Assembly (NCBI RefSeq): GCF_002899675.1
Contig: NZ_PKUU01000015.1
Span: 90,993 to 154,992 of the forward strand
Length of the DNA stretch: 64,000 nucleotides
From: Clostridium sp. chh4-2
GTDB taxonomy: Bacteria > Bacillota > Clostridia > Lachnospirales > Lachnospiraceae
Direction of reading: 5' to 3'
Shown one piece after another: positions 17,639 through 25,152 of the stretch. The position numbers and the translations under genes were made by a program. Position 1 is the first letter of the stretch. Each line of letters starts with the position of its first letter. Under the pieces are notes generated by a model. It was not told the DNA's origin. It ran no database searches and saw nothing but the letters and a program-made list of their open reading frames with translations.

Positions 17639-19699
17639 CTATTTCATGTCTTTTCTCAGCTGAAACTTACCAATCCATTCCTTCAAAAGAAGAGCCTGGG
17701 CGGAAAATTCTTCGCTGGCCGCCGCGCTTTCTTCAGCGGTTGCCGAATTAACTTGTACAACGTTGGAAATCAGTTCAATTCCCTGGGTTACCTGCTCTAC
17801 GGAACGCGCCTGATCGCTTGAAGCTTCGGAAATGCCGTCAATCGCCTCCACCACAGTCTTAACCCCTGCCACAACTGTCTCTAGGGATTTTGCAGTCTCG
17901 TCTGCAATCTTCTTCCCTCTCTCCACAGCGTTTAAGGAATTTTCTATCAAAACAGTGGTATTCTTGGAGGCCTCCGCGCTCTTAGAAGCGAGGTTTCTGA
18001 CCTCTCCCGCCACAACGGCAAATCCTCTGCCGCTTTCTCCTGCCCGCGCAGCTTCCACCGCTGCATTCAAAGCCAGCAAATTGGTCTGAAATGCAATATC
18101 TTCAATCACTTTAATAATCTTATCTATTTCCCGTGAACTCTCTGAAATGTCCTTCATCGCAGCCAGCATCTCCTTCATCCTGAGATTGCTTTTAACCGCT
18201 TCATTTTCCACGGAATATGCCTGCTTATTGGCATCCGCCGCATTTTCAGCATTTGATGTGATCTGATTGGAAATCTCGCTGATGCTGACAGCCAGCTCTT
18301 CCACCGCGCCCGCCTGTTCGGAAGCCCCTTGCGAAAGCGCCTGGGCGCCGGCTGAAACCTGCTCTGAACCGCAGGATACCTGTTCTGCGGAAACATTAAT
18401 CTGCCCCATCGTAAGGTTCAGAGAACTTATAATCTTCTCCAACGCATCGCGGATAAACCGGAAATCTCCAATGTATTCCCCATCCACCGTCAGATCCAGG
18501 TTCCCATTTGAAATTTCTCCCAGCAGATAGGAAACATCGTTTATCATCTCTTTTAAAGCCTGAATGGACGCGCGCACGCTGTCAGCCATAAGTCCGATCT
18601 CATCCTTACTATGTATCTGTATATCCACCTCCAGATTTCCCTGGGAGAACTCTTTCATATTATCGCTGATCTCAGACAAAGGCCTCATCATTTTCCGGAT
18701 TATTATCACAATAACAGCGATTAAAACCGCCAGAATAACAAATGCCAGCAATACTAAAACCGTTATCAGCTGATTCCTGGTAGCGTTTACCTCAGACATA
18801 GGCAGCGTAGCCGCCGCAAGCCATCCGGTCACTTCGCTGTTACAAAACATGGACGTATAGTCAATGCCATTATAATGAAAATCCACAATGCCATTATATC
18901 TGTTAAGGATCTTTTCTTTATAACTTTCAGATATATTCAGGTCAGATATATTTTTCCCTGTCGCATACGGATCATCGCTGTAGATATAATCCGATTTCTT
19001 GGAAATCAGTTCCAGATAACCATTGTCGCCGATTTTTATCCCGGAAAGAAGCTTGGTGAGACTGCTTACATAAACATCGAAACCAAAGTATCCCTCCGCC
19101 TCTGATTCGTCCGGTGAAAATACAGGCGCCACCACGGAGACAATCTCCTCCTTCGTCGCCGGGTCCTGATAAGGCTCTGACACTACAACCTCTTTGCTTT
19201 CAAGAATTTTCTTATACCAGCCGGTATCCCTCAAATCCGCCTTCACCACCTCCCCGGTGGAAAGCAGATAACTGTCCGTTTTCACGTCAGCCGCCCACAC
19301 CTGCATGACCTCTTCTTCAGACATGCGCTCCAACGCGCTTGAAAGTATCTTCAAAATCTCATCCCGTTTCTCATATGTCCCGATGTCCTCAGGGCTTAAA
19401 ACGCTGCCGAAATACGCCTGAAGTCTGCCGTCCTCCTCAAACATGCTGACCGCAGCAACCTTCCCGCTGAAAAAATCATCCACAATGGACACCGCATAAT
19501 CCGCCTGGGCATCCAAAACTTTCGTGTTCAGATTTGAAATAGCCTGCGATACCATAATACAGGAAGTGACAATCAAAATCACCAATGACGGAATTAAAAC
19601 AGCCAAAATACTCATATTGATTTTAAAAGAAATCGATTCCTTTCCCCTGCCTACTGCTTTCATCCTTTTCCCCACTGGCTGACTTGAATTATTTGTCAT
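17639..19699 (-). CDS. methyl-accepting chemotaxis protein with extracellular Cache domain
   Basis: The 686-residue receptor has an N-terminal membrane helix ([20 protein letters not shown], about residues 29-48), an extracellular double-Cache-like region to about residue 300, a second helix ([20 protein letters not shown]), a HAMP domain and a long cytoplasmic signalling domain. The hairpin tip contains [19 protein letters not shown] and [19 protein letters not shown]. No CheR-binding pentapeptide is seen at the C-terminus (QLRKDMK). It senses a small extracellular ligand and controls CheA. No other chemotaxis gene is in the window, so it is a stand-alone receptor. Confidence 0.95.
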   Translation of the reverse strand: MTNNSSQPVGKRMKAVGRGKESISFKINMSILAVLIPSLVILIVTSCIMVSQAISNLNTKVLDAQADYAVSIVDDFFSGKVAAVSMFEEDGRLQAYFGSVLSPEDIGTYEKRDEILKILSSALERMSEEEVMQVWAADVKTDSYLLSTGEVVKADLRDTGWYKKILESKEVVVSEPYQDPATKEEIVSVVAPVFSPDESEAEGYFGFDVYVSSLTKLLSGIKIGDNGYLELISKKSDYIYSDDPYATGKNISDLNISESYKEKILNRYNGIVDFHYNGIDYTSMFCNSEVTGWLAAATLPMSEVNATRNQLITVLVLLAFVILAVLIAVIVIIIRKMMRPLSEISDNMKEFSQGNLEVDIQIHSKDEIGLMADSVRASIQALKEMINDVSYLLGEISNGNLDLTVDGEYIGDFRFIRDALEKIISSLNLTMGQINVSAEQVSCGSEQVSAGAQALSQGASEQAGAVEELAVSISEISNQITSNAENAADANKQAYSVENEAVKSNLRMKEMLAAMKDISESSREIDKIIKVIEDIAFQTNLLALNAAVEAARAGESGRGFAVVAGEVRNLASKSAEASKNTTVLIENSLNAVERGKKIADETAKSLETVVAGVKTVVEAIDGISEASSDQARSVEQVTQGIELISNVVQVNSATAEESAAASEEFSAQALLLKEWIGKFQLRKDMK

Positions 19700-19895
19700 T
19701 AATTTACCCCCATTATTCTTTATAATTAAACCTGCAAATGTATTTACCGCTCATACGGCCTTACACCTATAATTATCTGATCTGCCTTATGAAAATCATC
19801 TAATATTGTGCTTAACATTCATACAATTTATTATACCATCCCCCCTGAAAAAGGCAACGCACTTCATTGTTATTTACCTGAATTGGCAGGGGGAC

Positions 19896-20246
19896 GCACG
19901 GAATCGGGAGGAGGAACCGGGAAACGAAGGGCGGAGGGGCCGTTTGGGCCGGGGAAGGAAGATGCAGCCGGATGGGATTCGGGATTCGCCCCTAAGAGCT
20001 ACTAAGGCCCGTAAGGACAGAACGAGGCAGGCCAGCGCCATTCGCGGCGAACTCTTGATGACTTCGCTGCTCAACGGCGCTTTAGAAACTGAGACGGAAA
20101 TCAGTTTCTACCTGCCTCGTTCTGTCCTTACGGACCTAAGTAGCACTACAGGGGTTCCATACGATCCCATCCGGCTGCATCTTCCTTCCCCGGCCCAAAC
20201 GGCCCCTCCGCCCTTCGTTTCCCGGTTCCTCCTCCCGATTCCGTGC
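19896..20246 (+). repeat. long palindromic element C (family P1), 351 bp
   Basis: Arms 19896-19978 and 20164-20246 are perfect inverted repeats of 83 bp. Inside, a further imperfect arm (with CGTAAGGACAGAACGAGGCA on one side and its complement on the other) leads to a core of two hairpins: 20034-20081 (AGCGCC...GGCGCT) and 20083-20110 (TAGAAACTGA/TCAGTTTCTA). The core loop reads GAACTCTTGATGACTTC. Element D carries the same core in reverse orientation with different stem bases that still pair. No protein of plausible length is encoded. The flanks 19700-19895 hold only the upstream region of the chemoreceptor gene. Confidence 0.92.
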
Positions 20247-20305
20247 TGGTTTTCGCTGGCCTGGTTAAAAACAATGGTTATGCTTCGGTATTTATGCAGA
20301 ATCAC

Positions 20306-20444
20306 ATTTACATAGATTGTCAAAGGATTTTCAGAAATGCCTTCAGATTTTACTTTAAACGTCAAAGCATTTCACTAAAAGACCTCACCCTTTACATTAA
20401 AGGGTGAAGGCATTTCTGAAAAAGCCTTCACCCTTGATGTAAAA
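20306..20444. repeat. short palindromic repeat array (family P5), three degenerate units
   Basis: Units with CAAAGGATTTTCAGAAATGC, GTCAAAGCATTTCACTAAA and GGGTGAAGGCATTTCTGAAA lie in tandem, bounded by TTTACAT on the left and ATGTAAA on the right. It lies exactly between the two large palindromes C and D, making the whole 19896-20786 stretch repeat-derived. Confidence 0.8.
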
Positions 20445-20494
20445 TTTACTCACAATCCACCAAATCTTTTTTATCCTTAGCCAGCCAAGCACCA

Positions 20495-20786
20495 GCCGGA
20501 AAGAAGGGGAAACCTGGGCGGGCGGCGGAAATGGAAACGGATAGGGGATCGTGTGCAGACCCTTAGTGATACTTGGTCGGCAAGTGCGGAAAAAGGCAGA
20601 CAAATACTGTATTCCGAATCAGTATTTGAGGCGCCACTGAACGATGAAGTCATAAAGAGTTCATCGTGAATGGCGCCGCGCTGCCTTTTTCCGCTCTTGG
20701 CGGCCTAGTATCACTTAGGGTCGTAACCCGAATCCCCTATCCGTTTCCATTTCCGCCGCCCGCCCAGGTTTCCCCTTCTTTCCGGC
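20495..20786 (-). repeat. long palindromic element D (family P1), 292 bp
   Basis: Arms 20495-20549 and 20732-20786 are perfect 55-bp inverted repeats, extended inward with mismatches to GCGGAAAAAGGCAG (20586-20599) and its complement (20681-20694). The core has hairpins 20601-20628 (CAAATACTG/CAGTATTTG) and 20630-20677 (GGCGCC...GGCGCC); read on the minus strand its loop is GAACTCTTTATGACTTC, one base different from element C. The arm sequence matches the truncated copy at 63889-64000. Confidence 0.92.
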
Positions 20787-20823
20787 GTCCCTTAGTTAAC
20801 TAAACAAAGATTTACATCCCCCC

Positions 20824-21483
20824 TTAAAGTAAAAGGGAGAAATTTATTTCGCCTAGGTCCTTTATGCAGAGAACATCCGGAGCCTGGTCTCCGCCTTTTC
20901 GCTGTATGAGAACCGGTTTAATGCCTGCTGCTCTGGCCCCTTGTACATCAGATGAATAAGAATCACCGATATGAATGACCTCGTCTGCCCTGCATCCGCA
21001 AAGTTCCAATGCCTTTTCGAAGATTTCCTTACGGGGCTTATATGCGTGTACCATATCGGCGCAGACAATTCCCGCCGGAGTTAGTTCATGTTTTGCCAGC
21101 GCCTTTTCCACATATTGAACTCCATTGTTGCTGATAACATATATTGGGGCCGGACATTTTTTATAAAATGCTTTCACATCTGGGAAAAGCGGAGCATTGA
21201 CCCAAAATCCTTGAATCAACGCATGCAGTTCCTCCAGATTATCCTCCAGCTGAATCTCCTTTTTAAATTCCCCCAGCAGACGGTCCACAATTTCATCCTC
21301 TGATAAATAGGTGTTTAGATAACTGTTTTCCTCATACTTTCTCAGGCCTGTCCACCAAAGTTCCATGACCTTCCCGGGATCTTTCAGAGAGCTGTTTTTG
21401 CATATCCTCATTACGACTTCTTTGATCTCCGGCCCCTTCTCCTGGACGGTTGTTCCTGTATAATCCATAAATACTGCTTTCAT
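20824..21483 (-). CDS. HAD family hydrolase
   Basis: This 219-residue HAD-superfamily phosphatase has motif I MDYTGTTVQ (Asp7 nucleophile; the usual second Asp is Thr9), motif II VISNN (Ser/Asn), the motif III lysine in HAYKPRKEIFEKA and motif IV HIGDSYSSDVQGARAAG. The helical cap lies between motifs I and II (subclass I). Thr at the general acid position is seen in phosphonatase-like and some other HADs, so a non-standard substrate is possible. AAGGAG precedes the ATG. The gene stands alone between element D and the GDPD gene. Confidence 0.88.
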   Translation of the reverse strand: MKAVFMDYTGTTVQEKGPEIKEVVMRICKNSSLKDPGKVMELWWTGLRKYEENSYLNTYLSEDEIVDRLLGEFKKEIQLEDNLEELHALIQGFWVNAPLFPDVKAFYKKCPAPIYVISNNGVQYVEKALAKHELTPAGIVCADMVHAYKPRKEIFEKALELCGCRADEVIHIGDSYSSDVQGARAAGIKPVLIQRKGGDQAPDVLCIKDLGEINFSLLL

Positions 21484-21576
21484 GTGTACTGTCTCCTTTT
21501 ATGCGATGCCAGATGCCTTCTGGTTTGCATCTTAACACGTTTTCCCGCTTATATCAAGTGACTCGTCCGTATGATT

Positions 21577-23382
21577 TCAGTCATCCGCCTTCAACTCCTG
21601 CCAATTTTCTTCCCCATAAAACAGGCTTACGATGTCCTCTGCCAGTAGATTATTTCCATACTCCTTCATAAAAAATTCCGCGTACAGCACATTATCCGTA
21701 ATGATGCCGTCTGCACCGCACCGTAAAATCTTTTTTATCGCATGTCCGGAATTTGCGGTCCAGCCGTAGATTTTCTTTCCCTGGAAATGTGCCAGGGCTG
21801 CCATTTCCTGCGTCAGGGAAGTTGTCTCGACACTATATCCGTCCACGGCGTTTAAATTATCTTTACCGGTAATCAGGATTGCGGAGATATAAACCGTCTC
21901 CACTTCCGAATCCATTTCCCTGATTCGTTTTAAGATATTCAAGTCCATAGAAGCTATCATGCACTGATTTTCCATGTTGTACCGGCGAACCAGCTGCAAA
22001 ACCCCAGATTCGATCCCATTTTCATGACCGCTCGCCTTCAGTTCCAGCATCAGGCGTATCTTTCCTTTGGCCTCCCGTAAAAATTCTTCCAGAGTAGGAA
22101 CCGCTTCTCTTCCGGAATCTGCATTCAGTTCCTGCAGCATTTCATAATCTGCGTCCCATACATTCAGATTCACCCCAGCCGTCCGTTTAAAGTTGGTGTC
22201 ATGCATTACAATCAAAGTCCCATCCCCCAACTGCTGAATGTCAATTTCCGCCGCATCCGCACCGTCTTCAATGGCGGAATGCAGGGCTGCGATGGTATTT
22301 TCCGGAACAAATGCCGCTCCGGCCCGGTGGGCGATGATCATAGGCGAACCGAAATCGTAAGGCAACAACCCTCCGTCAATCTCGGTCTCACTATATATAA
22401 ACAGCAGATAGACCAAAAGGACCATATTGCACAGTCGAAAAAGCGCTCGTCTAAATGCCCCGCCCTTCTTTTCAGCCCCCAAAAATGATGCCTGGCGGGA
22501 TTCACCTCTGCACTGATGGTAAAATACCATGATGGTCCCGCATAGAAATGCGGACGTCAAAATACTTCCCACAATCTGTATAACCCTCAGCCAGCCCACA
22601 AGATTCAACCGTAATACATAACGGCCGCTCCCGCCGGCATAAACCAGCTTTGTATAGAATCCGGCAAACAACATAAAGGCGGACGACAATGCCAGGAATA
22701 AGATTATGAAGCAGAACGTCAGCCCAATCACCTCTGCAGCTATTTTGATCTTTCTTCTTCGCAGAAGCTTTAAGCTTTCCTTCCATGATTCCCGGAACGA
22801 AATCCCTTCAAAAAGCAAAGCCGGAACACCAAACAAATACAGCAAAAGCAGAATGTGAAACAGAAGGAGCAATCCGATAAATATGCCAAATAATACAGGA
22901 TTATCTCCTAAAAACTTCAATATAAATCCCGGTATGCGAATATTTTTCAGATATCCGCTTATTGGAGAAAATACAGAAAACATCAGCACCGGCAGCATTA
23001 CGGTCACGCCGATTTTTGACGGTTTTATCAGCTGGACGGTCTTTGACGCCGCCTGTCCGCACATCTGAAAAAGCGAAATTTTCTTATCATGCCACCCATA
23101 TTCACATAACACCATAAAGGCGATTATTTCATATGCAGTATAAAGCGCTGTCAAAAACAGCACGGCCAGGCATATGAAAACAGCGGCCGGGCTTTTAAAC
23201 AGCTCCCCTATATTTTCCTGGCTCAGATATCCCAAGCCGGCAGAGGCCGGCAGAAGACTCAATAAATGCCGGATAAAAGAGAATACTATGGTAAATCCAA
23301 ATGTTTTATAGGCAATCTCGAAATAGATCAGAGATGTCCAGTTTTTGAAGATTATTTTTAAAATCATTCTGAAGTTCTTCAT
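21577..23382 (-). CDS. glycerophosphodiester phosphodiesterase with N-terminal membrane domain
   Basis: The 601-residue protein has about eight hydrophobic helices in residues 1-330 (a glycerophosphoryl diester phosphodiesterase membrane domain) and a C-terminal GDPD TIM-barrel domain. Catalytic residues are visible: AHRAGAAFVPENT (His and the Glu/Asn pair), AAEIDIQQLGDG (metal-binding Glu and Asp), VMHD (second His) and LMLELK. It should hydrolyse glycerophosphodiesters released from lipids or teichoic acids, at the membrane. Length and domain order match other clostridial and bacillar membrane GDPDs. Upstream lies element E. Confidence 0.92.
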   Translation of the reverse strand: MKNFRMILKIIFKNWTSLIYFEIAYKTFGFTIVFSFIRHLLSLLPASAGLGYLSQENIGELFKSPAAVFICLAVLFLTALYTAYEIIAFMVLCEYGWHDKKISLFQMCGQAASKTVQLIKPSKIGVTVMLPVLMFSVFSPISGYLKNIRIPGFILKFLGDNPVLFGIFIGLLLLFHILLLLYLFGVPALLFEGISFRESWKESLKLLRRRKIKIAAEVIGLTFCFIILFLALSSAFMLFAGFYTKLVYAGGSGRYVLRLNLVGWLRVIQIVGSILTSAFLCGTIMVFYHQCRGESRQASFLGAEKKGGAFRRALFRLCNMVLLVYLLFIYSETEIDGGLLPYDFGSPMIIAHRAGAAFVPENTIAALHSAIEDGADAAEIDIQQLGDGTLIVMHDTNFKRTAGVNLNVWDADYEMLQELNADSGREAVPTLEEFLREAKGKIRLMLELKASGHENGIESGVLQLVRRYNMENQCMIASMDLNILKRIREMDSEVETVYISAILITGKDNLNAVDGYSVETTSLTQEMAALAHFQGKKIYGWTANSGHAIKKILRCGADGIITDNVLYAEFFMKEYGNNLLAEDIVSLFYGEENWQELKADD

Positions 23383-23498
23383 ACTGCTTCCGGTGCCGTC
23401 GCTTTCCTGTTGATATATTCATTATGTGCAGAACTGCTTGTGGTATTCTTATTAGGAGGCAGGGTGCTTTTTATATCATAGAATCACTTTCCTACCAT

Positions 23499-23742
23499 GA
23501 TTCGGGTGTCAAAAGGTCTTGTCCCCACAAGTTGTCTAAATTGTTTACATGTGCAGGAATTTAGGAATCCTTAGACTGTCGGATTTTGCGTTGAGACGAA
23601 AATGACAGCATGTCTGAGCGCAGCGAGTTCTGCATTTTCGTCTCGCTTTTAGCAAAATCCGGCGGTCTTAGAATTTCTTAGTTCCGAACCCTGCAAACGA
23701 TTCAGACAACTTGCGGGGACAAGACCTTTTGACACCCGAATC
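23499..23742. repeat. long palindromic element E (family P2), 244 bp
   Basis: The whole segment is an imperfect palindrome. The outer arms begin GATTCGGGTGTCAAAAGGTC and its complement; the inner stem is GAGACGAAAATG (23593-23604) / CATTTTCGTCTC (23633-23644); the loop contains CTGAGCGCAGCGAGTTCTG. The loop core TGAGCGSAGCGAGTT is shared with element A, although the arm sequences differ almost completely. It occupies most of the gap 23383-23853, which has no gene. Confidence 0.9.
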
Positions 23743-23853
23743 CTACCATATGAAAAAGACTGCCCCACATCGTTTTCCGGTGCAGAAGCAGTCCATATTT
23801 TAAATATCCAGGCAGAGACGCGTGAATCTTTCTTCTCTAAGATGGAGAATTTA

Positions 23854-24294
23854 TCACGATTCCCTATTTATGTTAATCGCGTTCCATTCATTTAATAATT
23901 GCTCTAATGATATTGCCGCCAATTTTTCCCCCATCGCCAACACCGCCTCATCCAAATGGACGCTCAAGATCTCTTTAAAGAAGCGGCCGATCTGGCAGCC
24001 GTCCGATATCTTGGGATGAAACTGAAACAGTTCATTGGGGTTATAGCCTTCGACCGCGATGTAAATATCCCATAATGAAATATCAGACGGCGGTTTTGCC
24101 AAGGTAGTCGCTCCCATGCCGGTGGAAACATTCAATATGCCTGCATTTTTTAATTTCCCGTACAATTGACGGATCATCACCGGGTTGGCACCGGTGCTTT
24201 GCGAAAGTGTTTCGCTGGTTATCTTTTTATCTTTAAAAACCGTAATAATCATAAGCATCTGAATGGATACGGTAAATTGGGTGCTCATCTTCAT
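23854..24294 (-). CDS. Rrf2 family transcriptional regulator
   Basis: This is a 146-residue winged-helix regulator of the Rrf2/YwnA type: TQFTVSIQMLMIITVFKDKK then ITSETLSQSTGANPVMIRQL (helix-turn-helix), a wing with GMGATTLAKPPSDISLWDIY, and a C-terminal helix. The three cysteines that bind an iron-sulfur cluster in IscR/NsrR are absent, as in YwnA-like members. The ATG at 24294 is preceded by GGAGGG. It is divergent from the nitroreductase gene, and two TTGTAG-N9-CTACAA sites in between are its likely operators. Confidence 0.88.
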   Translation of the reverse strand: MKMSTQFTVSIQMLMIITVFKDKKITSETLSQSTGANPVMIRQLYGKLKNAGILNVSTGMGATTLAKPPSDISLWDIYIAVEGYNPNELFQFHPKISDGCQIGRFFKEILSVHLDEAVLAMGEKLAAISLEQLLNEWNAININRES

Positions 24295-24402
24295 ACTCCA
24301 GCCCTCCATGTGTATGTATTGACGTTACGGTTCACCGCTTTCCGTCTGATCCGGCTCCAGCGATGAACAGTAATTATTTTACGCTATTTTATGGGGAAAG
24401 TC

Positions 24403-24427
24403 AATTGTAGCTATTGACGCTACAATT
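24403..24427. promoter_or_regulatory. operator 1 of the Rrf2/nitroreductase pair
   Basis: AATTGTAGC, 7 bases, GCTACAATT: a perfect 9-bp inverted repeat. It overlaps the -35 box of the nitroreductase promoter. The core TTGTAG-N9-CTACAA recurs 42 bp downstream, which is about four helical turns. Confidence 0.8.
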
Positions 24428-24442
24428 AAGCCGGTGTATAAT
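24414..24442 (+). promoter_or_regulatory. sigma-A promoter of the nitroreductase gene
   Basis: TTGACG (24414-24419), a 17-bp spacer and TATAAT (24437-24442). The -35 box lies in the centre of operator 1, and operator 2 begins 3 bp after the -10 box, so the promoter is clasped by both sites. Confidence 0.8.
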
Positions 24443-24444
24443 CT

Positions 24445-24469
24445 ATTTGTAGTGCACAAAGCTACAAAT
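24445..24469. promoter_or_regulatory. operator 2 of the Rrf2/nitroreductase pair
   Basis: ATTTGTAG, 9 bases, CTACAAAT: a perfect 8-bp inverted repeat with the same TTGTAG-N9-CTACAA core as operator 1. It covers the expected transcription start. Confidence 0.8.
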
Positions 24470-24503
24470 GTTATTACATATCAAACAGCAGGAGGTCTTT
24501 ATC

Positions 24504-25034
24504 ATGAAGAAAGAAGCACTGGAAGTATTAAAGAACCGAAGAAGCATCCGCAAATTCAAACCGGATCAGGTCACAAAAGAAGAACTGCGCACAGTACTGG
24601 AAGCAGGAACCTACGCGCCTACAGCCGCAGGAACCCAGGCCCCGGTGATCGTGGCAGTCCAAAACCCGGACACTGTGGCAAAACTGGATTCCATGAATGC
24701 GCAGGTTTTAAACTCACCGAAAATGCCGCATCCGTATTACGGAGCGCCGACCATTCTCGTCGTTCTGGCGCCAAAGGACGGCTATGCCCCTGTACAGGAC
24801 GCCAGCCTGGTCGCCGGTAACTTAATGAATGCCGCCTATGCAGCCGGACTTGGCTCCTGCTGGATTCACCGCGGTAAAGAGATGTTTGAATCAGAGGACG
24901 GCAAAGCGCTTCTGCGCCAATGGGGACTTTCTGACAATCTTCTGGGAGTTGCCACCATTGCGTTAGGATATCCGGAAGGCGCACATCCGGATGCCGCTCC
25001 TCGTAAAAACGGATATATTGTTGAAATTGATTAA
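24504..25034 (+). CDS. nitroreductase family protein
   Basis: The 176-residue protein belongs to the FMN-dependent nitroreductase family: VLKNRRSIRKFKPDQVTKEE with the FMN-contacting RRSIR arginines near the N-terminus, YAPTAAGTQAPVIVAV, and the late GLGSCWIHR and VATIALGYPEG motifs. It would reduce nitro compounds or quinones with NAD(P)H in the cytoplasm. The start at 24504 has AGGAGG eight bases upstream. The gene is divergent from the Rrf2 regulator and its promoter is overlapped by two operators, so expression is probably repressed until an inducer is present. Confidence 0.92.
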   Translation: MKKEALEVLKNRRSIRKFKPDQVTKEELRTVLEAGTYAPTAAGTQAPVIVAVQNPDTVAKLDSMNAQVLNSPKMPHPYYGAPTILVVLAPKDGYAPVQDASLVAGNLMNAAYAAGLGSCWIHRGKEMFESEDGKALLRQWGLSDNLLGVATIALGYPEGAHPDAAPRKNGYIVEID

Positions 25035-25062
25035 TTAATAACTGAAATTATATGCATAAAAA

Positions 25063-25100
25063 AGGGAGCCTTGACGAAAAGATATCCGTCTCGGTTCCCT
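25063..25100. terminator. two-way terminator between nitroreductase and helicase genes
   Basis: AGGGAGCC (25063-25070) pairs with GGTTCCCT (25093-25100), with GACG/CGTC inside. It is flanked by AAAAAA on the left and a pyrimidine run (CTCCTTTTC) on the right, suitable for termination from both converging genes. Confidence 0.75.
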
Positions 25101-25152
25101 CTCCTTTTCTGCATCCTCTTTGTTAACTGTATATGGATTTGCAGGCCCATTT

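Noticed and set aside
19806..20365. Open frames of 65-169 codons across the repeat region 19806-20365
   Set aside because: They run through the perfect arms of palindrome C and have low-complexity Arg/Pro/Gly composition with no ribosome site; they are by-products of the repeat.
19896..20786. Assembly artefact explanation (foldback reads) for the long palindromes
   Set aside because: Arms carry scattered mismatches, the cores are asymmetric and conserved between copies, and half copies exist elsewhere; a foldback artefact would give exact mirror copies without a conserved core.
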